From Epiperipatus broadwayi (Eukaryota > Onychophora > Udeonychophora > Euonychophora > Peripatidae), in assembly GCA_028023455.1 (NCBI GenBank), contig JAQFVV010006703.1:386001-450000 (forward strand): a DNA stretch of 64,000 nt, written 5' to 3'. Shown piece by piece: positions 11,999-23,858 of this stretch. Below the pieces are notes generated by a model. It searched no databases. It saw only the letters and a list, made by a program, of their open reading frames with translations, and had not been told where the DNA came from. Made by a program: the position numbers and the translations under genes. Position 1 is the stretch's first letter, and every line of letters starts with the position of its first letter.

Positions 11999-12856
11999 TT
12001 ATTGTGTGCCATGTAACACAACTGCTACAATATATTGATCTTTCAATATTAATATTTCCAAGATCATTTATGAAAATTAGAACATTGAGGAACCCCATAT
12101 AAATTTTTTTGCTCATTACTCTATGCATTTAATATTTTTGACACAACATATCTATCATTTAAATAATTTTTAAAAAACCTGAACAATTTTCCAACAATTT
12201 TGTAAACTGTGAATCAATTGCTTATGCTCAATAATATTAAAAGTTTTAAAAAATCTAAACAAATTACCATTATATTTTTTTATTATCATTTAATGCACTA
12301 TTAATTTTATCTGTGAAAATCTCTAACAACATAATAATGCTTTTTCTTTCCATGATTCCATATTATTTTTTCATTAAAAATATTTTTCATTAAATTTTTT
12401 TCATTATTTTATAAATATATATAGGTGTTAAATTATTTTTAGCACCAGATTTATAAACTAGTCTTACTGTATATGTTTTTTCTAATGTAGGAAACTCACT
12501 ATTTTTCTATTATTTTATTAATCATATAAATTATAACATCCAATAGAATGTCAATATTTTTATTTCTACCATTGTGGTTGTATCTATATCTGGACTTATA
12601 TTATCTCTGTATTCTTCTATTTCTTTATACAATTCTTCTTCATCTAAATTTCACACTAATATTAAATTAGATTAACTATTATATGTTTTCAAAATATTAC
12701 TATCATGATCAATTTTAGTTTGATAATTCTTTCCACAAATATATTCTTAACAATATTTTCTAGAAAAAAAACTATCATTTATATTAAAATATTTTTTTAA
12801 ATCTTTATCATTTATAAAACTTGATTTTTTTAATAATAAGTGTGAATTTAGTTTAA
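11999..12856 (-). pseudogene. CR1/L2-like LINE reverse transcriptase remnant
   Basis: Conceptual translation of the minus strand, with many frameshifts and stops, still shows reverse transcriptase landmarks in order. These are a FPTLEKTYTVRLVYKSGAK-like block (about 12430-12490), a block resembling the FIDLSKAFDTIDH region (about 12190-12260), a GVPQ-type turn (about 12090) and an INDLGNI block (about 12050). They match the CR1/L2/Rex group of LINEs. This is the 3' half of the element whose endonuclease lies at 13753-14477 and 19526-19900. The AT tracts and the 11614-11828 foldback lie at its 3' end. Confidence 0.6.
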
Positions 12857-13752
12857 AGATAAGGTGGCCATTCTTATCTTTATAAAGTTGCTCTCTTGGG
12901 TCGAGTTTTGACAGGTCCCTCTATAGTCAAAAAACAACATCATTTGATTATTATAAACATTTATGGTAAATATGATACAGATTAAAGTCTTTATCTAAAG
13001 GATTTACATACTTCCTATGTGCTTAGTAAATAATTACATTTTTACCTTAGTTTATACATTTACATTATAAAGGTCATAATACTGACTTTTTGTAAATGCA
13101 AGATTTGCGAGTTACTATGTAAAGAAATAGATGAAATACCCAGGCTTATATATACACCTATGTCTATATATGTAATAGACAGGCTATGAGCACAGACTTT
13201 CACATGACCCACCACTCTCCACACTATCTCATAACACTGATACACCTGAACACACATATGTCGAAAAGATAAATAATCACCAATATATGTATTTCATGCT
13301 AAACCAGCAATCATCAGTTGGTCCAGATTACCATCTTTACACATATATGCTACAAGTGTTCAGATATATATTAAAATAGCAAATCTTCTTACTTTAATGG
13401 ACAGGCTTCAGTGTACTCCAGACTCCAACTCTTCAACTGTCCATCCAATTGAAAATCTGATGATGGAATGCTCAAAGGCCACCCTTAGGCCGAGATTATG
13501 TAAAGAAAATAAAATATTTAAAAAGTAAAGAGAGTAATAGCTTCATACTTTCAAATCAAGATGCTTCAGATTGCCTATATAAACGAAAATTTACATTCAA
13601 GATAAGATGCCTTTCTTATCTTTATAAAATCACTATCTTGTGTCAAGGTTTGAGAGATCTATCTATAGTCAAAAAACAACATCATTTGACTATTATAAAT
13701 GTTTAAAGTGCAAATAATAAAGTTTAATACATTTCTCTAAAGTATTTAATAA
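12857..13752. mobile_element. insertion with ~150-bp terminal direct repeats
   Basis: Two diverged direct repeats (about 12857-13008 and 13606-13752) share AAAAAACAACATCATTTGA and flanking sequence. They enclose about 600 bp of non-coding DNA. The block separates two parts of the decayed LINE, so it is probably a later insertion. It may be a short LTR-like element or a dimer of a roughly 750-bp repeat unit. No target duplication was identified. Confidence 0.5.
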
Positions 13753-14477
13753 TATTTCATTTATTTTTCTCCGAGTTATTTTTATGTTACATCTATTTTC
13801 ATTAAAAAATTATTATAAAACAATATTTTTTCTGCCTTTATTATGGAATTAACTTTATTTCTTAATGTCTTATATTTTAAAAAATAAATCATGATTTTGC
13901 TTAGTTTTATTTACATTTTTTACCTAAATTGTTTATTATTATTATTAATTTTATTATTATTTTTAATGACAATGATTTCTTGTGACTTCTAGTATACATC
14001 TTTAACATGTCTACAAACTTCTCATACATAATATTATTACCATTAATTTCTTTGACTTCATTCTAGTCAGTTTCTTTTAAAAAATTTTTAACTACTTTAT
14101 TATTACATCAAAGCAATTTATTTCACACTATTTTTTGTTCGGAATAGCTATAAATATAAAACAATGACCAACAATCTTTTCTTTATTAACAGCAGTTAAA
14201 ATATTATTTTTATTAAGCTTATATGCATGTGATCAATACATAACGAAACTATATTAATCATTATAATTTCTTCTACTGTGTATATTTTAAGATGACAAAA
14301 TACGCCGTAAATAGCTAATGCATCTATATAATCTTCAACTATTTTAGAATTTTTACATAAATCAATGTTCATATTGTCTTTTAGTATTATTTCATTATTA
14401 GTTAGTCCGATATATTTTAACCATGATTTTAATTTATCTACAAACATTTTATTATTATCATCTGGTGTTCTATATAT
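13753..14477 (-). pseudogene. CR1/L2-like LINE endonuclease, distal part
   Basis: The minus strand encodes the C-terminal half of an apurinic-type LINE endonuclease. An uninterrupted stretch from 14489 to 14196 contains YRTPDDNN, a degenerate DNMNIDL (normally GDFNIDL) and a CIDHMHI-like C-terminal motif. Downstream translation is broken but recognisable. The coding sequence is cut at 14474-14477 (ATAT) by the LTR element and resumes in frame at 19526. The catalytic GDFN-type motif is mutated, so this copy is dead. Confidence 0.7.
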
Positions 14478-14895
14478 TGTAGCGAGCACAGATGACGTTA
14501 CATTGTGTTTTATTATTAAACAAGTTAAAATAAGAAGTTCGCATTTAAAAATTTTCTTTAAGAATTAAAAATTGAAATTAAATATCATCTTAAACTCGTA
14601 TATATTAAATCGCACAGATAAAAAAAATTATTAAAATAAAACTGTATTAAAAATAGAAAAGGTATTTTAAAAACAAAAACTTAAAAAGATTTAGAGATAA
14701 AAATATATCTTTGATTTGGAAAACAGGTTAATTAATCAGAAATGGAAATGATAAATTTAATTAGTCAAATGTAAACCAGCCTTGGGCATTTAAATGTAAA
14801 AACATCGGTCAGATAGGAAAACAATAGAAACTTTTAGCAAATGAAATAAATCCATTGGGAAATTGGACCTCAACGAAAAGGATCATTGCATCGAT

Positions 14896-14936
14896 GACGT
14901 AATGTAAATGCAGTCCTTCAAATGAATATAAAAGGA
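14896..14936 (+). promoter_or_regulatory. LTR promoter: CRE-like site and TATA box
   Basis: TGACGTAA followed about 25-30 bases later by ATATAAAAGG, a plausible polymerase II promoter inside the LTR. In the right LTR the first site is TGATGTAA, so only the left copy keeps the CRE-like core. Confidence 0.5.
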
Positions 14937-15481
14937 CAAGGTTGAAAATTATTAGTGATTATTGATTATTACGATGTGACTATATGTATTAGTACGGAGT
15001 TGGAGGTGAAGGAATTGACAGACGCACGGTCAATTCTTTCAGCTGTTAAAGAAAAGAGAAATGAACTATCGTTTCCTACATTGAGAACCAATTGAACTAA
15101 AAAACCTCCGAATGAATAAATAAAACAACGACTAAATGGATACCAATCTTTTGAAGACGGCATGGGAATTCACGCAGTAATGAATAAAGATGAACTGTTG
15201 TAAACCGTAAGAACTTTATAAATGATGAACATTAAATTAAAACTTTCCAGATTTAAATGATTGCAATATTATCCTATCTGACCAACTTAATTTATTAATA
15301 ATGTTATTTGATGTATTTCTTTTTTATATATATATTTAAAATCATTTAAGTTTTATCATGATTTTGTTTTCGTTAAATTAATTATATAAATGTTAAACTT
15401 AAGTCGGGCGTGAATGGCTGTATAGATTTGTAAAGTTATATTAGGGGAGGGTAATCTTAGGTTATTTGTGTCGTTGTTAAA

Positions 15482-15676
15482 TTGGGTAAATGGATTGGAT
15501 ATATTGATGTAGTTAGTAGATATAGTCAGAGATTCGCTACTGGCAGAATCGCTTCATACGCCACACTCTCCCGTTTTGCCTATGGAAAGAATTATAAGAC
15601 GCAGAGCGCAGTTCCTTTCTATGGAGTTTTTTTTATATTGTTCTTCTCGTTAGATAGAAGTAATATTCTTATCTGA
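15482..15676 (+). other. 64-codon frame conserved in both LTRs
   Basis: A small open frame starting MGKWIGYIDVVSR. It recurs at 18385-18579 in the other LTR with a few amino-acid differences. Conservation is expected from LTR identity, so it is not by itself evidence for translation. No domain is recognised. It lies about 550 bp downstream of the LTR TATA box. Confidence 0.2.
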
Positions 15677-16627
15677 TGAGAGTCAATATCTTCTCTTAAT
15701 ATTTTTGGTGCTGCCGTATTCCGTATTACATTGAATACATCGATATATCAGATGAATTGATGCCAGTTTGACTACGAATTTTAGCCTAAGGTTAAATAGG
15801 GATAGAATGTTTATTTTCAAATGCAAATCTATGTAGTCTATTCATAATCGACACTAAATAAAATTGCATTAAATTTAAGTTGTTTATAGACGCTTGCATG
15901 GATTGTTTATTGGTTAACTATGTTTTGCGTTTCCATATTTGATCAAAATATATAGACATTCGATAAATAATGATACCTTACGGTGAGTATCTAAAATGTA
16001 TTTATTCGGATGTCTTTTAAGTCATTGGTGACAATGCAAGTATCTTATGGTGAATACTACTGGGTTACTTATAAATTTCCCTCTGCAATTGCCAGTATCA
16101 ATGATTTTATATTTTGATCGTTTATGTTTAGTTTGAAATGTTTTTAACCGTGTAATCTATGTAACCGATCTATAGCAACATATTAAAACAAGCTTTTATA
16201 ATCCCATCTGTGCGAACTTAATTAAAATGTAAACTTATAATATAATAGAAATTAAAATGTAAATTAAAATCTAAGGTAAAGTTAAAAATAATGTTAAATG
16301 TTAAAATGTAAAACTAATACTAAAATAATTTTAAATCTTATATATATGTGAGATAAATAAATGTTTGTGTGTTAATTACTGGAAGTGGCTTATTTTATTT
16401 ATTTTTTTAATAATGAAATATAATTAGATAAGATATTATATTATTTAATCTCTGCTATTTTACTGAGCTATTGACATGGGCTAACGACCAAATGCAAAAT
16501 ATAAAAAAAATTTTTTTTTTTTTTTGACTTACGTATCTGCCTACTTTATAAATTTTTCTAGGTTCAAATGCCTAGATGGTGCCCTGTAGTGCAGTTTACA
16601 TAAGTCTACCTTTTCCGGATCATTACA

Positions 16628-17352
16628 ACTGGCTTTCCCAACTTGGGCTGATGTTTAATAAACCCCGTATACCCTGAGCAAATTTTGTCAAAATGAAATG
16701 TTTTATCTGTTTACATAAGTCATATATTTTAAATCTTATAAAAGCACTTCCAGAAAGAAATTGCGCATATATATTAAACACGAGAAAGTATAAATAATTT
16801 TAAAACTAATTTTTGTTAAAAAAAAAAGAAGTCAAAAGGTTGCGATTGATATGTTTTTTTTGTTGATATATATTATGCTTTTAGGTGTATAGGTGCACAC
16901 AGCCACATAAGTTTATGATTGAAATGTGGTGCCTTATGATGAGTACCTTTGGGAATTACTTCAGTGTAACCCTATGTATGCATTTCAATCAGTCATAAAT
17001 AAGTTGGTGGTGTTTATAATTGTGCTGCAAATATACACATTTAAACCCATTATTTCTTAAAACATATTTATCTCAATGCAACCTTATTTAAATAAATAAT
17101 TTATAAAATTTGCTTGTCATGCTGTGTGTAAAAATAAAATGGATAAAAAAAAAGTTAGAACTCTGGTCGGGAGGAGGTGAACGTAAATGGTCCTTGGTAA
17201 ACGATAGTAAACATTTTTTTTGTATATAGTCTTTTTGTAAAATTACTAACCGGATGTTTTTGTAATGTCTTCGTTAATTGTGTGCCGTAATTACTAACTC
17301 TAAGTAAAATATTTTTTTTTTTTATCATTTTTTTTAAGCAACTTTACTGATA
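16628..17352. other. non-coding centre of the LTR element
   Basis: 725 bp between the LTRs with no reading frame of note. The first bases (ACTGGCTTTCCCAACTTGGG) contain TGG two bases after the LTR, where a tRNA primer site would begin, but I cannot assign a tRNA. The bases before the right LTR are T-rich rather than purine-rich. Confidence 0.5.
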
Positions 17353-19525
17353 TGTAATGAGCACAGATGACGTTACATTGTGTTTTATTATTAAACAAGT
17401 TAAAATAAGAAGTTCACATTTAAAAATTTTCTTTAAGAATTAAAAATTGAAATTAAATATCATCTTAAACTCGTATATATTAAATCGCACAGATAAAAAA
17501 AATTATTAAAATAAAACTGTATTAAAAATAGAAAAGGTATTTTAAAAACAAAAACTTAAAAAGATTTAGAGATAAAAATATATCTTTGATTTGGAAAACA
17601 GGTTAATTAATCAGACATGGAAATGATAAATTTAATTAGTCAAATGTAAACCAGCCTTGGGCATTTAAATATAAAAACATCGGTCAGATAGGAAAACAAT
17701 AGAAACTTTTAGCAAATGAAATAAATCCATTGGGAAATCGGACCTCAACGAAAAGGATCATCGCATCGATGATGTAATGTAAATGCAATCCTTCAAATGA
17801 ATATAAAAGGACAAGGTTGAAAATTATTAGTGATTATTGATTACTACGATGTGACTATATGTATTAGTACGGAGTTGGAGGTGAAGGAATTGACAGACGC
17901 ACGGTCAATTCTTTCAGCTGTTAAAGAAAAGAGAAATGAACTATCGTTTCCTATATTGAGGACCAATTGAACTAAAAAACCTCTGAATGAATAAATAAAA
18001 CAATGGCTAAATGGATACCAATCTTTTGAGGATGGCGTGGGAATTCACACAGTAACGAATAAAGATGAACTGTTGTAAACTGTAAGAACTTTATAAATGA
18101 TGAACATTAAATTAAAACTTTCCAGATTTAAATGATTGCAATATTATCCTATCTGACCAACTTAATTTATTAATAATGTTATTTGATGTATTTCTTTTAT
18201 ATATATATATTTAAAATCATTTCCATTTATTGATTTATTTTTTGTTCTTTAAGTTTTATCATGATTTTGTTTTCGTTAAATTAATTATATAAATGTTAAA
18301 CTTAAGTCGGGCGTGAATGGCTGTATAGATTTGTAAAGTTATATTAGGGGAGGGTAATCTTAGGTTATTTGTGTCATTGTTAAATTGGGTAAATGGATTG
18401 GATATATTGATGTAGTTAGTAGATGTAGTCGGAGATTCGCTACTGGCAGAATCGCTTCATACGCCGCACTCTCCCGTTTTGCCTATGGAAGGAATTATAA
18501 GACGCAGAGTGCAGTTCCTTTCTATGGAGTTTTTTTTTTATTGTTCTTCTCGTTAGATAGAAGTAATATTCTTATCTGATGAGAGTCAATATCTTCTCTT
18601 AATCTTTTTGGTGCTGCCGTATTCCGTATTACATTGAATACATCGATATATCAGATGAATTGATGCCAGTTTGACTACGAATTTTAGCCTAAGGTTAAAT
18701 AGGGATAGAATGTTTATTTTCAAATGCAAATCTATGTAGTCTATTCATAATCGACACTAAATAAAATTGCATTAAATTTAAGTTGTTTATAGACGCTTGC
18801 ATGGATTGTTTATTGGTTAACTATGTTTTGCGTTTCCATATTTGATCAAAATATATAGACATTCGATAAATAATGATACCTTACGGTGAGTATCTAAAAT
18901 GTATTTATTCGGATGTCTTTTAAGTCATTGGTGACAATGCAAGTATCTTATGGTGAATACTACTGGGTTACTTATAAATTTCCCTCTGCAATTGCCAGTA
19001 TCAATGATTTTATATTTTGATCATTTATGTTTAGTTTGAAATGTTTTTAACCGTGTAATCTATGTAACCGATCTATAGCAACATATTAAAACAAGCTTTT
19101 ATAATCCCATCTGTGCGAACTTAATTAAAATGTAAACTTATAATATAATAGAAATTAAAATGTAAATTAAAATCTAAGGTAAAGTTAAAAATAATGTTAA
19201 ATGTTAAAATGTAAAACTAATACTAAAATAATTTTAAATCTTATATATATGTGAGATAAATAAATGTTTGTGTGTTAATTACTGGCAGTGGCTTATTTTA
19301 TTTATTTTTTTAATATTGAAATATAATTAGATAAGATATTATATTATTTAATCTCTGCTATTCCACTGAGCTAGTGACATGGGCTAACGACCGGATGCAA
19401 AATATAAAAAAAAATTTTTTTTTGACTTACGTATCTGCCTACTTCATAAATTTTTCTAGGTTCAAATGCCTAGATGGCTCCCTGTAGTGCAGTTTACGTA
19501 AGTCTACCTTCTCTGGATCGTTACA
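17353..19525 (+). repeat. right LTR, 2173 bp
   Basis: Downstream LTR. It is longer than the left one mainly because of a roughly 30-base segment at about 18220-18250 (TTTCCATTTATTGATTTATT) that is missing from the left copy. Confidence 0.85.
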
Positions 19526-19900
19526 ATATTGATAGTAACATAACATTACTGCTATTTAATTCAAAAGTTATATGAATTGTTTCAAAACTGTTAAAATTGT
19601 CTTCCAGTTTTCCAATAAAAATATTTTCTCTAATAAAAATCAATATACATCCACCTATTCTATGATTTCTGCAATATGCAATTTTTTTTTATAATTTACA
19701 ATATTATAAAGATTAACGTCCTCCTTTTTTATATTTGTTTCCGTTAATGTTAATAATTGTATTAATATAGGATAAAAAAATTATAATTATGATTTTAGTT
19801 TTTTGTCTTTTAAATTTTCTTCTTACAGAATTATAAGTAAGAATATACATTTGTTTGGAAATTAAAAAAATCCTTAAAAGGCAGTATTTATTACTTTCTA
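19526..19900 (-). pseudogene. CR1/L2-like LINE endonuclease, proximal part
   Basis: The minus strand encodes the N-terminal half of the endonuclease split by the LTR element. It includes an LTETNIKK-like motif with the catalytic glutamate (about 19740) and, after a disrupted stretch, a GGCILIFIR block (about 19640-19660). The frame runs without a break into YRTPDD at 14477 once the LTR element and one ATAT are removed. Confidence 0.7.
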
Positions 19901-19984
19901 ATTTATTAAGTAATACATGGTGATTTTTGATTAAAAAAAGAATATTATTTCTGATATACTGACTATTATCTTTGATTTTTGTAA

Positions 19985-20340
19985 GAAGTTGTATGTATAT
20001 TAGAGTAATTTGAACGTAAATGCAAGAATAAAAATATATATAAATATAGTTAAATAAATAACTTAGTTGTGCTTTATATATCCATGAAAGAGAAGATCAT
20101 ATTGTTAGTTTTGATGAGGCTAATGTTGTAATCTTCGAAAGAAATGAAATAAAAAGAGAAATCAAATGATCTTTATTATTAAAAATTTATAATTTTGAAA
20201 TATTTAATTATTAAATTTTTTTTTTTAATATTAAGAATAGGTAAGAAGTAAATGAAAATTATGGCAAATAGTATATATTTGTTATGTTTTTAATTCTCTG
20301 CACTTGAGAAGGCTAATTTGGCTAGTCTTGTTTAATTTTG
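19985..20340 (+). pseudogene. Penelope-like element 3' remnant
   Basis: Plus-strand translation gives ALYIHERE, SFDEANVVIFERNEIKRE and LLLKIYNFE in succession, with stops between. These blocks match the C-terminal tail after the GIY-YIG nuclease domain in the better preserved copy at 54300-55100. The copy is short and dead. It lies about 250 bp from the Ig-like exon at 20594-20890 and on the opposite strand. Confidence 0.65.
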
Positions 20341-20593
20341 AATTTGGAGTAATTTTAATTATTATATTTTTATACTATTTGTTTTCAATTTTACAAGAAA
20401 TAGACTTTGCTACTTATTGATTTTACTTTTATATAATTGTAAATTATACATGTTTTCAAAAATAGTTTTATGAGTTAATTAAAATATTAAATAAGTTTTA
20501 TAATAAAGTATTTTTTTTTTATTATGTTTTTAATTACAAATATTTACTTAAGTGTTTTTGTAAATAATTTACACAACACAATTAAGTACTTAC

Positions 20594-20890
20594 CATAAAT
20601 TAATACATCTTGGACCATCAATGTGTTGCCTCTTACAATAGCAAAAATTCCATTGTCATCCATAGTTACATTTCGAAGAGTAATTAGTTTTTTATCTCGG
20701 GAAAAGGAAGTCCGTCTCAACCATGATCCTAAAGGGCTATGATCATCATTAGTTAAAAATTGAAATACCTTTTCTCGAACCACATTTCCATTTAAATGAT
20801 AAATGTAAGTATTAGTTTTTTTTTTAGGAGAACCAATGTTGATAATGATTTTTTTTTCTTTTTCACTTGCAATCGGATCCAAAACTTTAT
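20594..20890 (-). CDS. Ig-like receptor exon (downstream of the pair)
   Basis: A 297-bp exon of 99 codons on the minus strand. It is bounded by a pyrimidine-poor but valid acceptor (GTTTAG at 20891-20896) and a consensus donor (G|GTAAGT at 20594/20593). Both splice phases are 1, as is typical of immunoglobulin-domain exons. The protein ends its fold with LITLRNVTMDDNGIFAIVRGN, an Ig F-strand signature (D-x-G-x-F) lacking the usual cysteine. It should be extracellular. With the exon at 48981-49259 it reads ...KYFIR-D-KVLDPI..., which fits a receptor ectodomain. VEGFR/PVR-like, Tie-like or another Ig receptor are possible. No further exons were found in the window. Confidence 0.72.
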
Positions 20891-21595
20891 CTAAACATTT
20901 ACAAAAATATTTATTACTTAAAAAGTTAGCAGTAAAACGTATTATTATTTGCCCACATATGCTTTCAAAAAATTATGTTTACTCTGATGATAAATATCTG
21001 ATAGTGTATATGCAATTACAGAATGCATCGTAAATGGAAAAAAAAAATATAAATGATATTAGATATATAGCCTAATGATTCCAATTTCAAAACAAAGCAC
21101 TTTTTTCAAAGATAATTGTAAGCATCTCTATACTTAATTGTACATGAATCAAACTGAATTTAAATGAACATTAGTAGATTTTCTTCCATTATTGAGTATA
21201 TATTATTAATGAACGATATTTTTCTTTGCTATTGGTATGATTCATGTAAACAACCATCATATTTTTAAAATTGAAACTACAACCAAATATACTTTTATGC
21301 TTTTAAAATATGGATGATACTGATAGACCATTTGAAAATTTAATATAAAGATTTATATCTTGTTTTATTCTTATCATCATCTTCAACTAGTTGTAACAAA
21401 CAAAAATGTATATTGGTTTTTAATACACAGTTGTGTAAATAATCTGTGGACTCTACATTGTCATTCATATTTTAAAAACATGAAAGAATATTTGATTATA
21501 TTTCTGGCCTTAAATAAATAGAGGTGATTTATGCAATGATATGATTCAATATGTAAGAGAAACATAATTCATTAATAAAGAGAATCTGTAATTAG
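20891..21595 (-). other. start of region between exon and Gypsy insertion (intron)
   Basis: Intronic sequence. Nothing recognisable; AT-rich with short homopolymers. Confidence 0.5.
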
Positions 21596-22462
21596 TGCTG
21601 TATCCCCAACTATGACTGGACAGCTAGAAAACATGAATGCACAATTAACATTAATATAGTATTATTTAAACTATATAGTATTATTTAAAATTTTACAAAA
21701 AACGGATTAATTAACATATATAATAGTATGAAGACAATTTATTAGCAATAAAAACAATTAACTATTTAAATCTTCAATATAGATATGTCTGCACTTTTGC
21801 AACCACAACACATAAAGCCAAAAAACAAATAATTGAATAAAAATGTTCAAACAGTCTAGGTAAATGAGATACTTTAACTTCACTACATAATCTATATCTT
21901 TTAAACACAAAACCCTCAGCAAGCCTCTTGAGGCATTTCACAAAATAATAATAAGATCAGGATGGTCTGCTAAAGTCTTAATTGGCTTGGTTAACTGCAG
22001 CAGTCAATATTCTGAGAATGTAGACCACCAATGATAATCTTCACTGCAACTTCCACATGGAATCCAAGCAGCAGGCAAGCACACAGTCCTTTCTTGTCTA
22101 GGTTTTATACCCGCCCTCTTCTTTTGTTTTTTTTCGTTTCTTTTCTAGAGTAATTTATTTATTTTTTCCCACAATATCCGATGTGCGAGTCCCTGGCTTT
22201 TACTTTAATTAGTTCTGCTTAAAACAATTTAAATATTATAAGACTTAGAGTTTTGTTACTTGCTGTAAATCAATAGTTATTGCACTCTGAAATACCTTTT
22301 AATTTTAATTACTAATTCCCTGTTATCTTAGAAATTTATTTTTATTATAATCTAACTTTTCTAATCCATAATTTTTTTTGACTTAGTTTAATTAAACATT
22401 TTTATTTTATCAATTTCTTTCACAACACTATAACCAAATTTATTAAATATAAGTTGAACACT
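21596..22462 (-). repeat. Gypsy 3' LTR (main part)
   Basis: Matches 29950-30772 plus 36641-36683 with scattered differences. The outer end is ...ACAGCA (complement of 21596-21601). Its first 11 bases (TGTTCAACTTA) were displaced to 23976-23986 by the ribozyme-bearing insertion. Confidence 0.82.
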
Positions 22463-22611
22463 ATTATATATATTCAATAGATGGCATTTTACTAAAAACA
22501 CCGACCAAGCGTACGTTTGTTTACATAAACGATCAAAGAGTCAGAATTAACTATCTCTTTCATTTTTGTCCACCCTCAGATCAGCTGATTTCAAGCTATT
22601 TGATATCATCA

Positions 22612-22617
<6 letters not shown>

Positions 22618-22650
<33 letters not shown>
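22618..22650. repeat. AT then AG microsatellite
   Basis: AT dinucleotides running directly into an AG dinucleotide tract, immediately before the first ribozyme unit. Confidence 0.85.
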
Positions 22651-22694
22651 AAGCTTGCAAAATAAGCTCTTAACAAGCTTTGAGAATATCCTCA

Positions 22695-22734
22695 ACCCCA
22701 GACCGGTTTCTGCTTCTGGCATCGTCAGTGAGGT
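22695..22734 (-). ncRNA. type I hammerhead ribozyme motif, core intact
   Basis: Read on the minus strand. Stem I is ACCTCA (22734-22729) paired with TGGGGT (22700-22695). The core is CTGACGA (22728-22722), where the fifth base is free to vary. Stem II is TGC-CAGAA-GCA (22721-22711), then GAA (22710-22708), and stem III is ACC/GGT with no loop. C at 22701 lies at the cleavage site before T22700. Every invariant hammerhead position is present. Such minimal stem III forms are known from Penelope-like elements and retrozymes and are often active as dimers. Self-cleavage is inferred, not shown. Confidence 0.75.
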
Positions 22735-23073
22735 ACCAGAATATTCAGCATTAGATTAAAAATACTAGGACAAGCCCAGCACTTTATCTAATGTATAACT
22801 ATTGACTAGAAAATCTGAAATTGTCAGACATCCATATGTCTTCCAATCTAGCTATCTAACACAAATAGTCATATGGGACTGAACTAAGTTCAGATACATC
22901 ATACATTAATAGCTTTAGCAATATAAAATCGCCAAAGCCTAAATAGCAAAAAATAAAATGATAAAAAAATCAAGTCAGACATCATATGACCTAATTTAAT
23001 AAATCTCGTATTTAGAAATGTTATATATAGAACTTGCAAAATAAGCTCTTAACAAACTTTGAGAATATCCTCA

Positions 23074-23113
23074 ACCCCAGACAGGTTACTGCTTCTGGTG
23101 TCATCAGTGAGGT
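23074..23113 (-). ncRNA. hammerhead ribozyme relic, second unit
   Basis: Same layout as the first unit, with CTGATGA (23107-23101) and stem I ACCTCA/TGGGGT. The conserved GAA reads GTA and stem III is ACC/TGT, so the motif should be inactive. Confidence 0.7.
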
Positions 23114-23818
23114 GTCAAGATATTCAGAATTAGATTAAAAATACTAGGACAAGACCAGCACTTTATCTAGTGTATAACTATTGAGTAGAAAATCTGAAAT
23201 TGTCAGATATCCACATCTTTCAATCCAGCTATCTAACTCAAATAACCATATAGGGCTAAAGTAAGTTCAGATACATCATACATTAATAGCTTTAGCAATA
23301 TAAAATCACCAAAGCCTTAATAGCAAAAAATAGAATGATAAAAAATCAAGCCAGATGTCATATGACCTACTTTAATAAATCTCATATTTACAAATGTTAT
23401 ATATAGAGCTTGAAAAATAAACTTTTAACAAGCTTTGAGAATATCACTGATGAATCCAGAATCAGAAAACAGTCTGGGGTTGAGGATATTTCCAAAGCTT
23501 GTTAAGACTTATTTTGCAACCTCTATATATAACATTTGTAAATACAAGCTTTATTAAATTAGGATATGTGACATCTGAGTTGATTTATTATCATTTTGTT
23601 TTTTTGCTATTAAGGCTTTGGAAATTTTATAATGCTAAAGCTATTAATATATAGTGTATCTGAACTTAGTTCAGTCCCATATCACTATTTGAGTTAGATA
23701 GCTGGATTGGAAAACATATGGCTGTCTGACAATTTCAGACTTTCTACTCAATAGATATATATTAGATAAAGTGCTGGGTTTGTCCTAGTATTTTTAATCT
23801 AATTCTGAATATCTTGAC

Positions 23819-23858
23819 ACCTCACTGATGACACCAGAAGCAGTAACCTGTCTGGGGT
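23819..23858 (+). ncRNA. hammerhead ribozyme relic, inverted unit
   Basis: Plus-strand copy with ACCTCA, CTGATGA (23825-23831) and TGGGGT. It shares the GAA-to-GTA and stem III changes of the second unit, so those two derive from one mutated parent, distinct from the first unit. Confidence 0.7.

Larger units (their letters stand above)
14478..16627 (+). repeat. left LTR, 2150 bp
   Basis: Upstream LTR. It carries CRE-like TGACGTTA near its start, TGACGTAA at about 14897-14904 and TATAAAAG at about 14926-14935. Against the right LTR the first ~780 bp differs at about 19 sites, 18 of them transitions. The stretch at about 15720-16360 is almost identical. Confidence 0.85.
14478..19525 (+). mobile_element. 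coding-empty LTR retrotransposon with 4-bp target duplication
   Basis: Two long direct repeats flank a 725-bp centre. Each repeat starts TGTA-GA/TGTAATGA and ends TCATTACA/TCGTTACA, the TG...CA inverted ends of LTRs. ATAT lies directly outside both ends (14474-14477 and 19526-19529) as target duplication. Excising the element with one ATAT rejoins an interrupted LINE reading frame without a shift, independently confirming the boundaries. No gag or pol is present, so it must be non-autonomous or deleted. Orientation is assigned from the TATA box. No convincing primer binding site or polypurine tract was found. Confidence 0.85.

Noticed and set aside
11842-12102. 86-residue plus-strand frame
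   Set aside because: It runs through AT microsatellites and is antisense to LINE reverse transcriptase remnants.
15672-15700. CTGATGAG in both LTRs
   Set aside because: No stem II or GAAA follows.
22653-23440. CRISPR-like or satellite array
   Set aside because: Units are 379 bp without spacers and are flanked by a target duplication, so this is a mobile element.
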